A DNA stretch of 64,000 nt from Elephas maximus indicus (GCF_024166365.1 NC_064831.1:30494768-30558767), one strand, 5' to 3'; positions 1 through 12,712 are shown, numbered from the stretch's first letter. Translations and numbers: made by a program. The notes: generated by a model from the sequence alone, not told the origin.

Positions 1-2050
1 TATCCTTATTGAACAGATGAAGTTCAATAACTCTCCTAATATCACCCCCATAAGAGAGAAACCAAAAACCAAACCTGTTGAGAGAGAACAAGCTGGGCAG
101 ACAGACGAGGGAGCAGGCATTTGTGAAGGGCAGGAACCACAGTATCTGGCCAGAGGCCTGGTCAATTCCAATTCCACAGGCTACAAATCTGTCTGTCTAC
201 AAACCATGTTGAAGGCAGGAAAAGGGCAGGACAAGCTGGGCCTTCGGTGATCCGCCCAGGAGGCTGCAGCCCGGACGCAGGTGTGCACACTCACTGCATT
301 GCCCCTTTCCCCAAAGGAAGCTGTGTGGGGTCCTCTCATCTTCTGCCCCTTGCTGGGGTTCCAGGAAGTCCTACTCCTTTTTTACCTTCTCCAGAGACAG
401 CTGTCCAGGCTCCCTCCCTCCGAGAAGTTATTTGAGTGAAAAAGCAAGAGAAAGAAAAAAAAAGAGAAGAAGCCCCCCGCCCCGCCCCAGCAGGTTACTT
501 CTTTCTGACCTTCCAGCCCCCTTTCCATCTCCTCTGAGTGAGCCCTCAGTGGTCTTGTCCCACCCATATGAGGTGTGGCCCAGGTGGTGGTGGAATCAGG
601 TTTGTTGTCTTAAATGCTATGGTGCAATGAGTTTCTCTTATGTGGCCTTTCTGCTGTGGGTTTGCAATTCTCCAAAAACAACTGGTTGGACTGCAGTCAA
701 GTGAGTGATTGGTTGGATTACTATCCCCATAAACAGTTTGTAATTCACCCAGTAAGATCCAGTGGCTCATGGTCCACCTAGGGGATTGGTCAGTTGCAGC
801 ACTCCTGGGAGAGCCATGCCTTGAGATTGACGGGGAATCTTCCTACATAACGGGCCAATCTCACAGAGGTTTCTCGGAACCTGAAGACCAGCAAGAGCTT
901 GGAACAGAGCATGTCCTTTGGACCCATTGTCCCTGCACTGAGAACTGCTTAGACTCAAATAAAAGCTGTAATATGGATCAAGTGCTGTTACCACTGAAGA
1001 CAGAGAGTGACTGGGCTAGTTGGCCCACTGAGAGAAGCTGGGAACCCCCAGGCAGGACGTAGGCATTCCTATGCAGGGATTACTTGCAGAGGCTCAGAAA
1101 ATCCTCTGCAGGGGTCTTCTTACAGGCAAAACCAGTGACACCAGGCCCAGGGTGGCCCAGCGAGGCTCAGTGAGGCCTAGCAGCAGAGCAGAGCATGGTA
1201 GGAGCCAGTGGGGCTCGGGCTGTGTGGCAGAGCCAGAGGCAGCAGTGATGTGAAAACAGCACTTGACCTGAGCCATGGCGCGCCTGCTGAGTGAGATAAG
1301 TATGGACATGGGTAATCTGAGGGAAGGATAAACTGGAGTTCCCCTTTGAGACAAGCATGTTCCTCTCCTACAAAGTGGATTGCGTAGGAGGGCAGGACTG
1401 GTTCATCATAAGCAACCTATTTCTATTGTTTACTGTTTGCTTTCTGTAAATAATAATGGCTTTCACTTTGCCAGCACTGTGTGTCTCTTGCGTACACTTT
1501 GAACATAGTGAACGGAAGTCGCACCCAGGAGTGGTCAGTGCCACTGAGTGAAGTTCTCATTTCTAGCAGTCTTATTCCTGCTTGGAAGTCTGAGGCACAG
1601 TCTAAGTGTGCAATGCAGACAAATGCCCTAATGAACCATGTTTCTTCATCCTATAGGAGTGAAGCTTCTCAAGCTGCCCTCTCCCCAACCACCCACCCCT
1701 CAGCAAGATGAAAGCTTGTGAGGTGACTGACTGTCCCAGTTTTAGCACTGAAAGTTCCGAGTCCCCCTCAGTCCCAGGTTCCTCAGGGCCAGTCTAGCTT
1801 TGGGGTTTTTCTGAGGGCTCCTCTGGGCCCATGGGATCCTAGTCTTCCACTGGATTCACCTTTGAGGACTCTGCCCCTGTGGCTCCCTCATCATTCCCGA
1901 GGAAGCCCCTAAGAGGGGAGGGGATCCTAACATGGCTCTTCCTGGTCCACTTTCTCACCCAGACACCCATCTGTGTCTTCTCCTTGTCATCCTGGCTGTG
2001 TGCCTGAGGAAAGGAAGGGTCTGCTTTTGCTGGAGATGGTTCCATATGAG
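1..2050. other. Intergenic, no gene seen
   Basis: No exon, RNA gene or clear repeat could be supported. A purine-rich stretch lies at 440..475. The string 'agcatgtcctttggaccca' at 908 recurs at 27361 in MLT1-like DNA, so an old LTR relic near 860..970 is possible. Confidence 0.6.
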
Positions 2051-2073
2051 TTGTTGAGTTGATTTTGACTCAT

Positions 2074-2269
2074 GGAGTCGCTGGGTGGTGCAAAGGGTTA
2101 ACCTGCTGGTCTGCTAACTGAAGGGTTGTAAGTTCAAATCCACTCAGAAGCTCCTTGCAATCCACTTCTAAAATATGAGCCATTGAAAACCCTATGGAGC
2201 ACAGTTCTACTCTGACAAACATTGGGTCACCATGAGTTGGAATGGACTCCATGGCAACTGGTTTTATTA
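2074..2269 (+). mobile_element. AfroSINE
   Basis: Head 'ggagtcgctgggtggtgcaa', then the B-box 'gttcaaatcc', body 'aaaaccctatggagcacagt', 3' part 'ccatgagttggaatgga'. A small reverse fragment seems to adjoin at 2051..2073. Confidence 0.85.
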
Positions 2270-3504
2270 CATACCAGGCATATATTATCTCACATGGTTC
2301 TCCATACCATCCTGGGAAGGTGAAAAAATGAGGAAAACGAGCAACAAGCAAGTGGTGGATCTGGGATTAAAACGTAAGCCTGGCAAACTCCAGAGTCCAT
2401 CCTCTGAAAAACAAAAAATAAGGGTGGCATGCTGGGGAGACTGACGCATTGAGACAGTTGGAGAGGAAGACCTGAGAATCCTCCCTCAACCAGTCAACAA
2501 GTCCTCCCAGGAGCCTTTTCTCAAAATTCCCAACTCCACTCCCTCTCCCACTCTGTCTTCTTCAAAGGATTAGAACGGTTTGCTAGGTGGTGGAGGTGAT
2601 AAATATATTTTTTAAAAAAGCTCTCCAGGTTGTTCTGACACAGCCCCACCTCCAACACCCATGAGGACCACTAGGAAGAGCCTGACTCTTAAAAACCGAG
2701 GGATGGGGAAAAGAGAAAGCCTTGAGCTCTTGTAAATGCATTGAAACTTCCAGATTTCTCAATCTCTCAGGAACAGTCCTCCAGCTCCCTTGGGGTCACA
2801 ACTCCTCCCTTTGCATCCCCCCTCCCTAGGAGGGGTGTGGCTGGGAGGGTGGAGTATTCCAAAGACAGCTGTTTGTAACCTTTCTCTGGGCACAGCTTGG
2901 AGTGGTCACCCTTGAAAATAAACCAATGCCTGAAAAATCCCCATGAGCCTTTAAAAGTCAGAGTAAAGGGCTTAGCCCCACCACCCCCTGCCCACAACTA
3001 AATAATCTATTTCTCACTTTCCTTGTGAGTGCATCAATGCTTTATTTACCTTGGGATTTTTAGGGAAGCTTGGAACATAACTGCCACCCACAAAGGCTTA
3101 GGGCAATGTTGAATGGTTCAGAACCTCAAGCCAAATTTTCCCAAGACTATCTCTCATGCCCAGCTGTAAAACTAACACACTGCTGGTCCCTTCTGTAAGT
3201 CCAGGAAAGTTTTTCCTTTGGTATCTCCTAATCTCTTTTAGTTGTGAAATGAAGAAATCTCTAGTCTTCTGTATAATACCAAGGAAGTAGCTCCTTGGGC
3301 TATCGGGAGGAGAAGAAGGAGGCAATCTCTTTGGCTTCCAGGCCCCAGCCTTCCTATTCAGCTTTAACCTGCATTTATTGGACGTGTACTATGGGCCCCT
3401 GCCAGAGACCTTCACATACAAATGTGCTCCTTGAGGTCAATTCATCTTAGTTTCCTCAGGCTGGTCACAGCCTGGCACATAGCCCCTATTGGAAGTGTGG
3501 TGGT

Positions 3505-3765
3505 TGAGGCTGATTTTTTATTTATTGTAGTGTAAAAAAAAAAAAAAAAAAAAAAGTGAGAACTTTTTTTTATATATATATATATCATAAAATTTGCCAT
3601 TTTAACCATTTTCAGTGTACAATGTGGTAGCATCAATCACATCTGTAATGTTGTGCAACCTTCAGAACTTCTCTTCCAAAACTTTTCATCACTCTAAGCA
3701 GAAACTCAGTACTTAAGTAACAACTCCCCCTTCCCACGCCCCCAGCCCCTGCAAACTGTCTTTTA
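3505..3765 (-). mobile_element. L1 3' UTR-like fragment
   Basis: Contains the reverse of the common L1M 3' motif: 'aaaatttgccattttaacca', 'gttgtgcaaccttcagaact' and a C-rich 'cccacgcccccagcccctg'. Begins beside an A-run and a TA microsatellite (3533..3586). Confidence 0.6.
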
Positions 3766-3774
3766 TTATTGTAC

Positions 3775-3960
3775 TTAGCGTTATTTCACTTAACTTTCAC
3801 AATAACCCTGAAATGGGCATCCCTCTGTTTAACAGGTGAGGCTCTGGAAGGTTCGCTGGCTCTCCCAGGGTCATGTGGCCTGAAAGTGACATTGAAGGAT
3901 CTCCCCGCTCTAAGCCCAGCTCTAAGCCTGGCACTCCTTCCACCCTGACTCTGCTCTTCA
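3775..3960 (-). mobile_element. MIR-like SINE relic
   Basis: 'aacaggtgaggctctggaag' and 'cagggtcatgtggcctgaaa' resemble the reverse MIR core. Strongly diverged. Confidence 0.5.
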
Positions 3961-6389
3961 CAGGTGACTGGCTTTCCTCACACAATAAACTTGTATTGGG
4001 TTTCCGTCCAGCTAAGTTCCGGGGACACAAAGATTTTCAAGACACTGACCCAGTGCAAGAAGGACATGTGAAGAGATTGTTTAATCTCTGAGCGGCAGCT
4101 AGCATGGAGACGTGTCCTGCTGCTGGGAGAGGTAACACAAAAAAAGGGCTGGGTCACCTTGCTCAAGTGTGTGGTCAGGCCAGGTTTCCTGGAGGAAATG
4201 ACCCTTGACTGGTGTCTAAAAGGCCAATAGAAATCTCCAGGCAGCTAGGGGGAGCAGGAGGCAGCTGGCCTGTCCAGACCTAAAGAGTTTGGTTTGCTTG
4301 GAAACTGAGTTGGTTGGGGTGAGGGAGTAGTTAGTGATGGAAACTGAAGGCCCCTCTTGCCCTTCACCTACCTCAATCATTTGCCTTTGCACAGATACTT
4401 CTCCCCTCTCCAGACTTAGGAAGAGATTTTGCCAAATGAGCTGCAAGTGGCTGAACTCTGCCGGGATGGGGTGCAAAGACAGAGGTGTAGGATGGAATCT
4501 GGAAGGAGTTAATTTTGCATTGTTTCATAATTCATAAACTTCTTTCTCACTGTGTGCCCAGTCAGAGTGGAAGTGCTGGAAGCCCCAGGGCCACGACATA
4601 CTCCCGCAAGATGCCTCCCACCTCTGGTCATTGGGCAAATCTGCAAGGCAGTTGTGATATCTCGCTGGGACCCCAGTCCTGAAGAGCACCCACCATTCAT
4701 CTTCCCACAGTAAGTGGGAGACATTTGAATGGATGTCAGATTGGCAGAAAGATGGGCAGTGCAAAGAGGCTTAACTCTGCCCTTCCCTAGAAACTGTCGT
4801 CAAGCTCCCTGAGTCCAGTTGTGTCTGTTGGTACCACCAGCCCTTTGAATTTGCCGTGAGAGCAAAAATCACTCTGGCAGAAAGGCAGAGGTGGACAACT
4901 GTTCTCCAGCTTACTGGAAGGTTTGATTGAGCAGATGGGGCTTGGCCATTGGTGTGGCCAGGCAAATTCCCAAGATTCTTCACCTTGCAGGAAAATTTTG
5001 GATGTGTAAAGGTCCCTGCTGACCCTTCCTCCCCTGGGCCCCCTCTTCCTTTCCGCTTCTCCCACCTGGAACTCCTCAGGAAAGTCCCAAAAGGGGCTAC
5101 TGAGCAAGTACCCCTGCTCTTTACGTCTAGGCCAGCCTGACCCAGGCTTCTCTGATGTCCTGGGAGGACTGTCCCTGGGAGGCATCCTCCTCACGTGTCC
5201 AAGGCTTGGGTCTGAAGGTGGAGGTTAGTACTGTCAGCCTCTTCCATCATTTCAGTCTACCCAGCATGCCTGTTTCCTGATGTTCTGACTCCCGTGAAGA
5301 TTTACAGCCTCAAGAGCATGAACAATTGCGTGTCACAGGAGCCGTGATATATGAGTTGGGTTGATTGGCTTGCTTTCTTGTACTAAGATGTTATTCACCA
5401 TTCCTATGCCCATGGCATTATGGATGAGCATGAATGAGATTGGCGAGAAGGCTCAGAGGAGCCCTCCTTTTGTCCCCTAAAGTAAAAGCCTGACAGCTAT
5501 TGTCTTTATAGGTGTGTGTCAGTCCCTTCCGGCTAAGCTGGGAAACCCTCAGCATAGATTGAAGTTCGCCATCCTATACCTGTTGGAGTCCAAAAAGCCC
5601 AGGGTCCCAGACCCCTGGGCGCTGTGCCCACTTTCTAAGTGACATGTGAACCTTTGAATTAAAAAAAAAAAAAATTGTATGAGTCACTGCACCTTGAGGC
5701 AGAAGGAGGAGATCCTGGTTCTCAAGAGCTGAACTTGTCCTCTCTGCAAAGCAGGCTTTTCTTGGTGGTGCCTGAACTCAGTCCCCTTTGGGCTGGCCCT
5801 AGAGAGCGTTTACAAACCAGATGTACACGCCCTGTTTGTGGCAGAACCATGCCAAGGGGGATTAACTTGGTGGGGCTGGTATATGATGAATGGCCTGGAA
5901 GACTCTGGTAGATGTGCTGTAGCTGGGGGCTCTGGTTCCCAGCAGCCTGTGAAGCTCCTGCTGTTCTCACTGCCCGCCACTACTGAGACATTCTCCTCTG
6001 CCTTCTTCTCCAGGTCTCTCAGCGTCGTCTCTGGCAGCCATGCTTCACGGCTACATGAACCCAGCTGCCCCCGTGCTCTCACTTCCAGAGAACCACCTGC
6101 CCTTCCTACCACCTGGGCTTTTAGCAAAGGCCCAGAGAGCACTAGGCCATTTTGTACTTGTACAGAATGTATTGTTTTAAAGGCTGGTTCCTCTTCCTAC
6201 TGTTTTGTGTTCCCCAGTGCTTATTTGGTGAAGGATTTTGATGTTTGATGAAGGACTTTAACAAAGATCTCCCTTTTAGAGGCCACAACCACAGCAAAGG
6301 GACGGACTACGGGAAGAAATATTCGGAACATTGTGTTTAAACCTCTGTATGCTCTTTTTATGGACAGAAGGAGACTCAAGGTGACCTGG

Positions 6390-6530
6390 TCCAACATCTT
6401 CATCGTATAGAGGAGGAAACTGCAGTCCAGGAAAGGGAAACGTCTTGTCCCATGTCACACAGTTAGTTCATGGCTGGACCAGAGCTGGCCCTCAAGTCTC
6501 CAGGTTCTCAGTGACCACTCCAAGGCACCC
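6390..6530 (-). mobile_element. MIR-like SINE relic
   Basis: 'atagaggaggaaactgcagt' and 'cccatgtcacacagttagtt' match the reverse MIR core pattern. Confidence 0.55.
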
Positions 6531-6589
6531 TCAGCTCACCGGAGTGTGTGATCCATATGCAGTTACCAGTATCTAAATCTCCTTACATG

Positions 6590-6748
6590 TTTACCTGCTT
6601 ATTCTCTGTCCTTCCTCCACACACACGCATCCACTAGCACCTAAGCTCCTTAAGGGCAGGGACTTCATCTCCCTCATCTCCACTACACCCCTGCCCCTGG
6701 ACAGTGTTTGACACACAGTAGGCCCTCAGTAAATTTTTGCTGACGAAC
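6590..6748 (+). mobile_element. L2 3' end
   Basis: 'ctaagctccttaagggcagg', 'gtttgacacacagtaggccc', 'tcagtaaatttttgctgacg' are characteristic of L2 3' ends. Confidence 0.75.
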
Positions 6749-8985
6749 TGGCAGACTCTTGTCCGGTGTACTTTCCACAGCTCTGGTCTGCCTTGAGTAG
6801 CCCTATAAGCCCAGTGTTGAAGAAGAAACCCCAAACGAGAGACTCGCTCAGGTAGAGAGAATGGCTTATCCTTACCAGTCTTCTTTTACTTAAATGGACT
6901 GGGCTCGTCACAAATTGGACAAATGAGGAGATCAGGGCTGTGAATTACTCTCTTAGCACTTGCTTTTGGCACCAGATGAGGGAGGCTACCTCACCTCACC
7001 TCAAGACAGGAAGAGCGACTGGATCAGTCACTGCCAGGAGGGCAGAGCCTAGCTACAAGTCCTCCCTGGTATGCATTAGGCAGTGGTGAGAACCAAAGCA
7101 AGTGGCAGAGCAGTATGTGTGGTATGACCCCACCGGGTAAAAAGGCACATACATATGGCCTGTGTATGCGTTCAGAGAAAAAGAACCTGAGGCACACACT
7201 TTCCAGTGAGCACCATCAGTAGTGGGACCCTGAAGCACAGGGTTGGCTTTGCAGTAGGCGTGTTTGGGGAGGGTGGTTCTTACAGTATAAATTTTTATAG
7301 CATAAGTATTTGGGGGAGGGGGCGAAACTTGTGAATATTTAAAAAAAAAATTACCGCCTAAAAATCCAAAGATATCTGTGGTGTCCTCACCTTTTTTTTT
7401 TTTTTTTACCTCATCTATCTTTTCTCTATCCAGGAACTCAGAAATCTGGCCTAACCTTAGCGAAATGGCTGAATTCAAAGACACAGAGGAAGAGCTAGGC
7501 TCCAAATGTTTAGATCCCTGAGGAATGAGGTCAAAGGTTTCATTGACCAACAGGCCAAATAACTTGCTGGATTCCATGGACACAAATTGCCCCTTTAACC
7601 CTAACTAACAACCTCCTTTTTTTCTATCCACTTTCCCAGACTGGAACTCTCTGGAGACACATGCCTGGATTTAGCATCTAAAATGACACCATCCTCTCCT
7701 ATCAGCAAACACTGCAGGAAGGATATACGAGGTGGCAGCACTTCCCAAACTCTGGGTTGCATCCCAGTCCCCTGGGGAGCTTTCCCTGTGATCTGCACCC
7801 ACTGCGACTCCTCAGGGTCTACCTACATACAGGTCAGGTAAAGTAGGAAGTGAGGGAGAAGAGGAGGAAACCAGGGAGTTGAGGAAGGAAGGGCCACTGG
7901 GTGAACTTTTATTTTTTTTAATCTACCACATTTATTATTTTTCCTTAAAAAAATAAGCTCCCAGGTGATCTTCATGCCTTCCAAAGCAGAGGTTCACTGC
8001 TGTGTGCCACTCTAACCAAGCTGACCTGAAAACTTCCCCCACTCCTGTTTCCATGATCTGCTGAGAAAACTTGGACCTCCTTCAGGAAGGGCACGAAAAT
8101 GCTGGAGGGCAGCAAGAGAAAAGTCTTTTCGACTTTGAAATGACAAGAGAGGCCGCTTTTTGGCACCATCTCTAAGTGTAGGGGGCTCACTTCTGCCAGG
8201 AAGCTGGCTGTAACCCCGGGGTTTTCCTGGTCTGAAGGGGCTCTGCTGACAGCAGCTTTCACAGCCCTGGGAGGGTCCTCCCTGGCCTTGCCGTCTGCTG
8301 AGAAGCCCAGTGCTGGGAGGGCCAAGGGGAAGGAGGACAGCAGAGTCTGCACTGGGTTTCAGCCTGGCCACCTGGCACTAGATCTGAGGTCAGGGGACAA
8401 AGGAGAGGTTCAAAGGAAACAAACAAACACACTGAGCTGTTGGGGGGTAGGGTGGAGTGGGAGGAGCAAGAATAAAGACCTGAAGGCGCCTGTAACCCCC
8501 AAACACTTTCCCAGAGAGCAGCAGAGCCTGAAAGTCCAGTTGGGTGAATGGGTGGAGAGGAAAAGAAAATTTCTCTTCAGCAAAGTGAACGTTGAAGTAA
8601 GCAGAAAGATAATTATTTCTCTCTCAGGTAATGAGGCTTCCTCAGGATGGAGTAGTCAAGATGGTCCTAATTTAAAAGGCTATTTTTAGGTTTCAGTTTC
8701 AGGAGAGGAGAGAGAAAACATTCTCCTCTAATGGCCTGTGAGCACAAGACAAGGAGAGGCATCCCCACATCTGTGGGAGGCCAGTGCTCCACCAGGGAGC
8801 TGCCTCTGCCCAGTGGCTGTGCCTATGTCTGGAGGATGAGGGCCGTCATGAGTCTGGATAATCTTGCCTAGGGTTTGGGTGGTGCAGGGACATGTCCCCC
8901 CCTTCCAAGCAACGCTGAACAGTTTGCCAGTAATCATTTCTTTTTCTGGAAAACAACTTTGCCAATGTTGTTTGCTTTATGAGGC

Positions 8986-9140
8986 TACCAATTGCCATCG
9001 AGTTGATTCCGACTAATTGCAACCCCACATGTGTCAGAGTAGAACTGTGCTCCATAGGGTTCTCAATGGCTCATTTTTTGGAAGTAGATCACCAAGCCTC
9101 TCTTCTGAGGCACCTCTGGGTAGACTCAAACCTCTAACCT
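8986..9140 (-). mobile_element. AfroSINE
   Basis: Reverse copy: 'attgccatcgagttgattcc', 'agagtagaactgtgctccat', 'ctgaggcacctctgggtaga'. Confidence 0.85.
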
Positions 9141-9510
9141 TGTCAGGTCCCTGTCTCTGTTTACTCCAATGAGACTGTACCCTCTAGCACCTTGGGTGCC
9201 TTGGTTCTTCTCTGGGCCTCACTTTCACTCAGCAAATGTGGCTAAAGTGCTGACTTGGGCTAGTCCAGCTTCTCTTCTGAGCTCCAGAAGATCCAGTGCT
9301 CACCCGCATCTCAACTCAAATGACCCACAGGCCCAAGACTCACTGGGGAAATCTTAACTTGGCCTAGGCCCTTCTCCCCTCCCTGCATTGTTCATCTGCA
9401 TTCACCACCATTTTCTCAGGTCAGAGTCTCCTCTCCTCTTTCCTCAACCAAAAGAACAGCCTCACACTTCTTCATCTGCCTTCAGTCTCCTACCTCAAGA
9501 AACACCATAG

Positions 9511-9676
9511 TTGTTAGTTGCCATCGAGTCAATTCTAACTCATGGCGACCCTGTGTGTGCAGAGTAGAACTGCTCCGTAGAGTTTTTAAGACTGGCCTTT
9601 CAGAAGCAGATTGCCAGGCCCAACTGCCAACCTTGTGACTAGGAGCTGAGCGCTTGTTTGCACCACCCAGGGACTC
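9511..9676 (-). mobile_element. AfroSINE
   Basis: Reverse copy: 'ttgccatcgagtcaattcta' through 'tgcaccacccagggactcc'. It splits an L2-like region. Confidence 0.85.
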
Positions 9677-9679
9677 CAC

Positions 9680-10020
9680 CCTCACAAAATGCCTCTTGAG
9701 AAACTTCTGAAGGGCTATTCCCCTGCTTACCATCCTTTGATGGATCATTGCCTCCAGGATATAGCCCCCTGGCCCCTGGGGGTCTGGGTCCCTCTCCTCT
9801 GAAGCTTCACCTCCTTCTTCTGGACCTGGCTCCCTGCCTCCTAGATGGAACCTCATGCTCCAGAAGCAGAGACTCCCAAGATGGCTGGAGACCTTGTGTG
9901 GTTCTGACTCAGGCCTTTGTGCAGGTTGTCTCTGCTTAGAACACCTTCTACCCACTGCATTCTTCACAAAATTTCACCCCAAGTGGACCACCCACTTCCC
10001 TGGCACCATCATGCTGAGCG
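9680..10020 (+). mobile_element. L2 fragment
   Basis: 'ctcaggcctttgtgcaggtt' and 'tctgcttagaacaccttcta' follow the L2 pattern; the rest is diverged. Confidence 0.5.
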
Positions 10021-10055
10021 ATGACTTTTTAAAAACTCATCTCTATGCATTATAA

Positions 10056-10230
10056 AAGGAGCCTTGGTGATGCAGCCAAAGGCTCGTGGTTAAAATCCAC
10101 CAGCAACTTCTTGGGAGAAAAGACCTGGCAATCTGCTTCTGGAAGGATTACAGCCTAGGAAACCCTATGGGGCAGTTCTACTCTGTCCCATGGGGTTGCT
10201 ATGAGCTGGAATCGACTCAATGGCACCTAT
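10056..10230 (+). mobile_element. AfroSINE
   Basis: 'aggagccttggtgatgcagc' head to 'atgagctggaatcgactcaa' 3' part. Confidence 0.85.
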
Positions 10231-10254
10231 AAATGACAGCAACAGGCATTATAG

Positions 10255-10365
10255 TGATTTATTTTCACGTCTACCTTCTCTACTAGACAATGAACCTCTT
10301 GAGAGCTTCCCTACCCTGGCCCTCTCACAATGCTGGGCACAGAGTTGATGCTCAATGAATGAGAA
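10255..10365 (+). mobile_element. L2 3' end
   Basis: 'actagacaatgaacctcttg' and 'tgctgggcacagagttgatg' then 'ctcaatgaatga'. Confidence 0.6.
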
Positions 10366-11490
10366 AGGAAGAGAGGGAAGAAGAGAAAGGGAGAGAGGAA
10401 GGTACTAGGTTAGATGCTAAACTTGAGGTCAAAAGCTTTTCTGAGGCAAAAGTTTGTTTGAGGTTCAGAGCTGGGTCCAGAGCAACGCAGCGGAGGCTCC
10501 TCAGAATGACTCATCCTTGGGGCTGAGCGTGCACAGGGCTGGCACCTGCCCATGAGCAAGCAAGCAAGAGAGGGGTCCTTAAGTTCTGCACCCTGTGAGT
10601 CTGTCTTCCTTCACCCTAGCCCTGCTGAGGCTTCATTTGTTTTCCTCACAGAAGCTCCCCTGGGGAGCTTTTATTTTTTAATTTATTTGTAAAATAAGTT
10701 CTTCCACCGATTTACAAATTCAATAGCTGTTTTCTGGACATCTTTTTTTTTTTTTTACTTATTAGCTCTGTCTTGGGCACTGGGCATAATATGACTGTGG
10801 ATGAGAAAACATCATGCCTGCCCTGAGCGAGCTTACAGTCTAGGAAGAGGGTCAGCTATCAAATAATAAACCAACTCACATTAAATCACACAGCATTATG
10901 TGGGCTATAGAGGAAGGTGAAAATAAATAAATACATAAATAAGTAAAATTAAAATTTTATTTTTTTTAGAGGAAGGTGCCACAAGGATCTTGAGACAATC
11001 AGGGAAAAACATGCCTTTTCCAGATAAGAGGATCTACAGCAGCATCAAACAACTCAGCGGGACAGCCGCTCTTTTCAGCAGCCCTTCCACATCCTTGGTC
11101 TTCCCACGCTGTGCACTGGCTTTCACCGTCTGCACCCCCAGAGAGACCTGGCAGCCCCTGGTGACAACGAACACGCTGAGTACACTTTCTCAGGCAGCAG
11201 TTCCTGAGAGACACTCCTGAGGGTCCTTAAGGGGGTATAGTAACAGTGTCACTGCTATGAGTTGTAACAAGGTGTCCATCAAGGGGAATAGATAAGAACA
11301 CTGTGGTGACCACATGCTAGGGAATCCGTGCATCAGTAAGAATGAACAAGCTGAATGTTCACACAGCAACAGGGAGCATCCATGAAAACAGACAGTACAG
11401 AGTGAAGAAACGGTAGGAGGTTCATAGCACATTATCACTTAGGTAAATTTGAAGTATACACCCAAAACAATGCTACATATTTTACAAGGA

Positions 11491-11550
11491 TATATACGCA
11501 CACACACCCAAATACGTGTGTATATGTATATATATGTGTGTGTATATGTA
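11491..11550. repeat. TA/TG/CA microsatellite
   Basis: Alternating purine-pyrimidine dinucleotides (tatata, cacaca, tgtgtg). A further (ac)n run lies at 11608..11622. Confidence 0.85.
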
Positions 11551-11555
11551 AATTT

Positions 11556-11603
11556 AAAAAACCCATTGCAGTCGAGTTGATGCCGACTCATAGTGACCAT
11601 GTG
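11556..11603 (-). mobile_element. AfroSINE 3' fragment
   Basis: 'aacccattgcagtcgagttg' then 'ccgactcatagtgacc', a short reverse piece between microsatellites. Confidence 0.7.
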
Positions 11604-11631
11604 TACATATACACACACACACACGTATGTC

Positions 11632-12091
11632 ATTGTTGTCAGGTGACTTTCAGTCAGTTCTGACTCATAGAGACCCTATGTACAACAAAACAGAACACTG
11701 CCCGGTCCTGCACCATGCTCACAATTGTTATACTTGAGTCCATGGTGGCAGCCACTGTGTCAATCCATCTCGTTGAGGGTCTTTCTCTTTTTTGCGGACC
11801 CTCTACCTTTCCAAGCATGATGTCCTTCTCCAGGGACTGGTTCTTCCTGACAACATTCCCAAAGTACATGAGATAAAGTCTCACCAACCTCGCTTCTATG
11901 CAGCATTCTGGCTGTACTTCTTCCAAGAAAGATTTGTTCATTCTCTTGAAAGTGCATGGTATATTCAATATTCTTCACCAACACTATATTTCAAAGGCAT
12001 CAGTCCTTCTTTGGCCTTCCTTATTCATTGTCCAGCTTTCACATGCATACGAGGTGATTGAAAACACCGTGGCTTGGGTCAGGCGCACCAT
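11632..12091 (-). mobile_element. RTE LINE 3' fragment
   Basis: Matches the last ~460 bp of the RTE at 56282..56740: shared 'gaacactgcccggtcctgca', 'gccactgtgtcaatcca' and 'catgatgtccttctccaggg'. 5'-truncated, as is usual for LINEs. It lies between two copies of a duplicated block. Confidence 0.88.
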
Positions 12092-12306
12092 CCAGCAGTA
12101 GAGGAGTGGATAAGAACAGTGTGGTGGCCACATGCTAAGGAATCCGTGCATTGGTAATAATGAACAAGCTGGATGTTCACAGAGCAGCAGGGAGCATTCA
12201 TAAAAACAGAGAGAGCAGAGTAAAGAAACAGTATGAGATTCATAGCACATTATCACTTATGTAAATTAAAAATATACGCTCAAAAACAATGCTACGCATT
12301 TTACAA

Positions 12307-12393
12307 ATATGTGGGTATATGTATATATATATGTGTGTGTGTATACACACATACATATATGTTATTTGATTTTGTTTTATATATATATATATA
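12307..12393. repeat. TA/TG microsatellite
   Basis: Alternating tatg, tgtg, tata and acac runs, corresponding to the microsatellite in the first duplicated unit. Confidence 0.85.
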
Positions 12394-12703
12394 GCAACTC
12401 ATAGAGACCCTATAGGACAGAGTAGAGCTGCCCCATAGGGTTTCCAAGAAGCAGCTGGTAGATTTGAACTGCTGACAATTTGGTTAGCAGTTGTAGCTTT
12501 TAATCACTATGTCACCAAAAAAAAAAAGCCAAACCCATCGCTATTGAATCAATTCTGACTCCTAGCAACCCTACAGGACAGAGTAGAACTGCCCCATAAG
12601 GTTTCCAAGGAACGCCTGGTGGATTCGAGCTGCTTATCTTTTGGTTAGCAGTAGCTCTTAACCCCTACGCAACCAGGGTTTCCCACTATGCCACCAGGGC
12701 TCC
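12394..12703 (-). mobile_element. AfroSINE interrupted by a second AfroSINE
   Basis: The outer copy is 12394..12517 and resumes at 12684..12703 ('cactatgccaccagggctcc'). The inner copy occupies about 12518..12683. The duplicated target is cactatgtcacca / cactatgccacca. Confidence 0.8.
12518..12683 (-). mobile_element. AfroSINE nested in another AfroSINE
   Basis: A-run then 'gccaaacccatcgctattga', 'gtagaactgccccataaggt', ending 'caaccagggtttcc'. Flanked by an imperfect 13-bp target-site duplication. Confidence 0.85.
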
Positions 12704-12712
12704 ATATTATAT

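Larger units (their letters stand above)
2270..8985. other. Intergenic, no gene seen
   Basis: Apart from the L1, MIR and L2 pieces listed separately, there is only non-repetitive-looking sequence with short homopolymer runs (A-run at 3533..3555, T-run near 7391). Open frames here are short and show no recognisable family. Confidence 0.6.
11285..12703. repeat. Tandemly duplicated ~0.8-kb block (L1-like/microsatellite/AfroSINE)
   Basis: 11285..~11540 and 12102..~12360 are near-copies in the same orientation ('gataagaaca[c/g]tgtggtg', 'ggaatccgtgcat', 'gaacaagctg.atgttcaca', 'cacattatcactta.gtaaat'). Each is followed by a TG/TA microsatellite and AfroSINE sequence. The RTE fragment 11632..12091 lies at the end of the first unit. 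The period is about 817 bp. Confidence 0.75.

Noticed and set aside
7053-7583. 176-codon minus-strand open frame
   Set aside because: It contains a low-complexity lysine stretch from a T-run, has no recognisable domain and no supporting splice sites.
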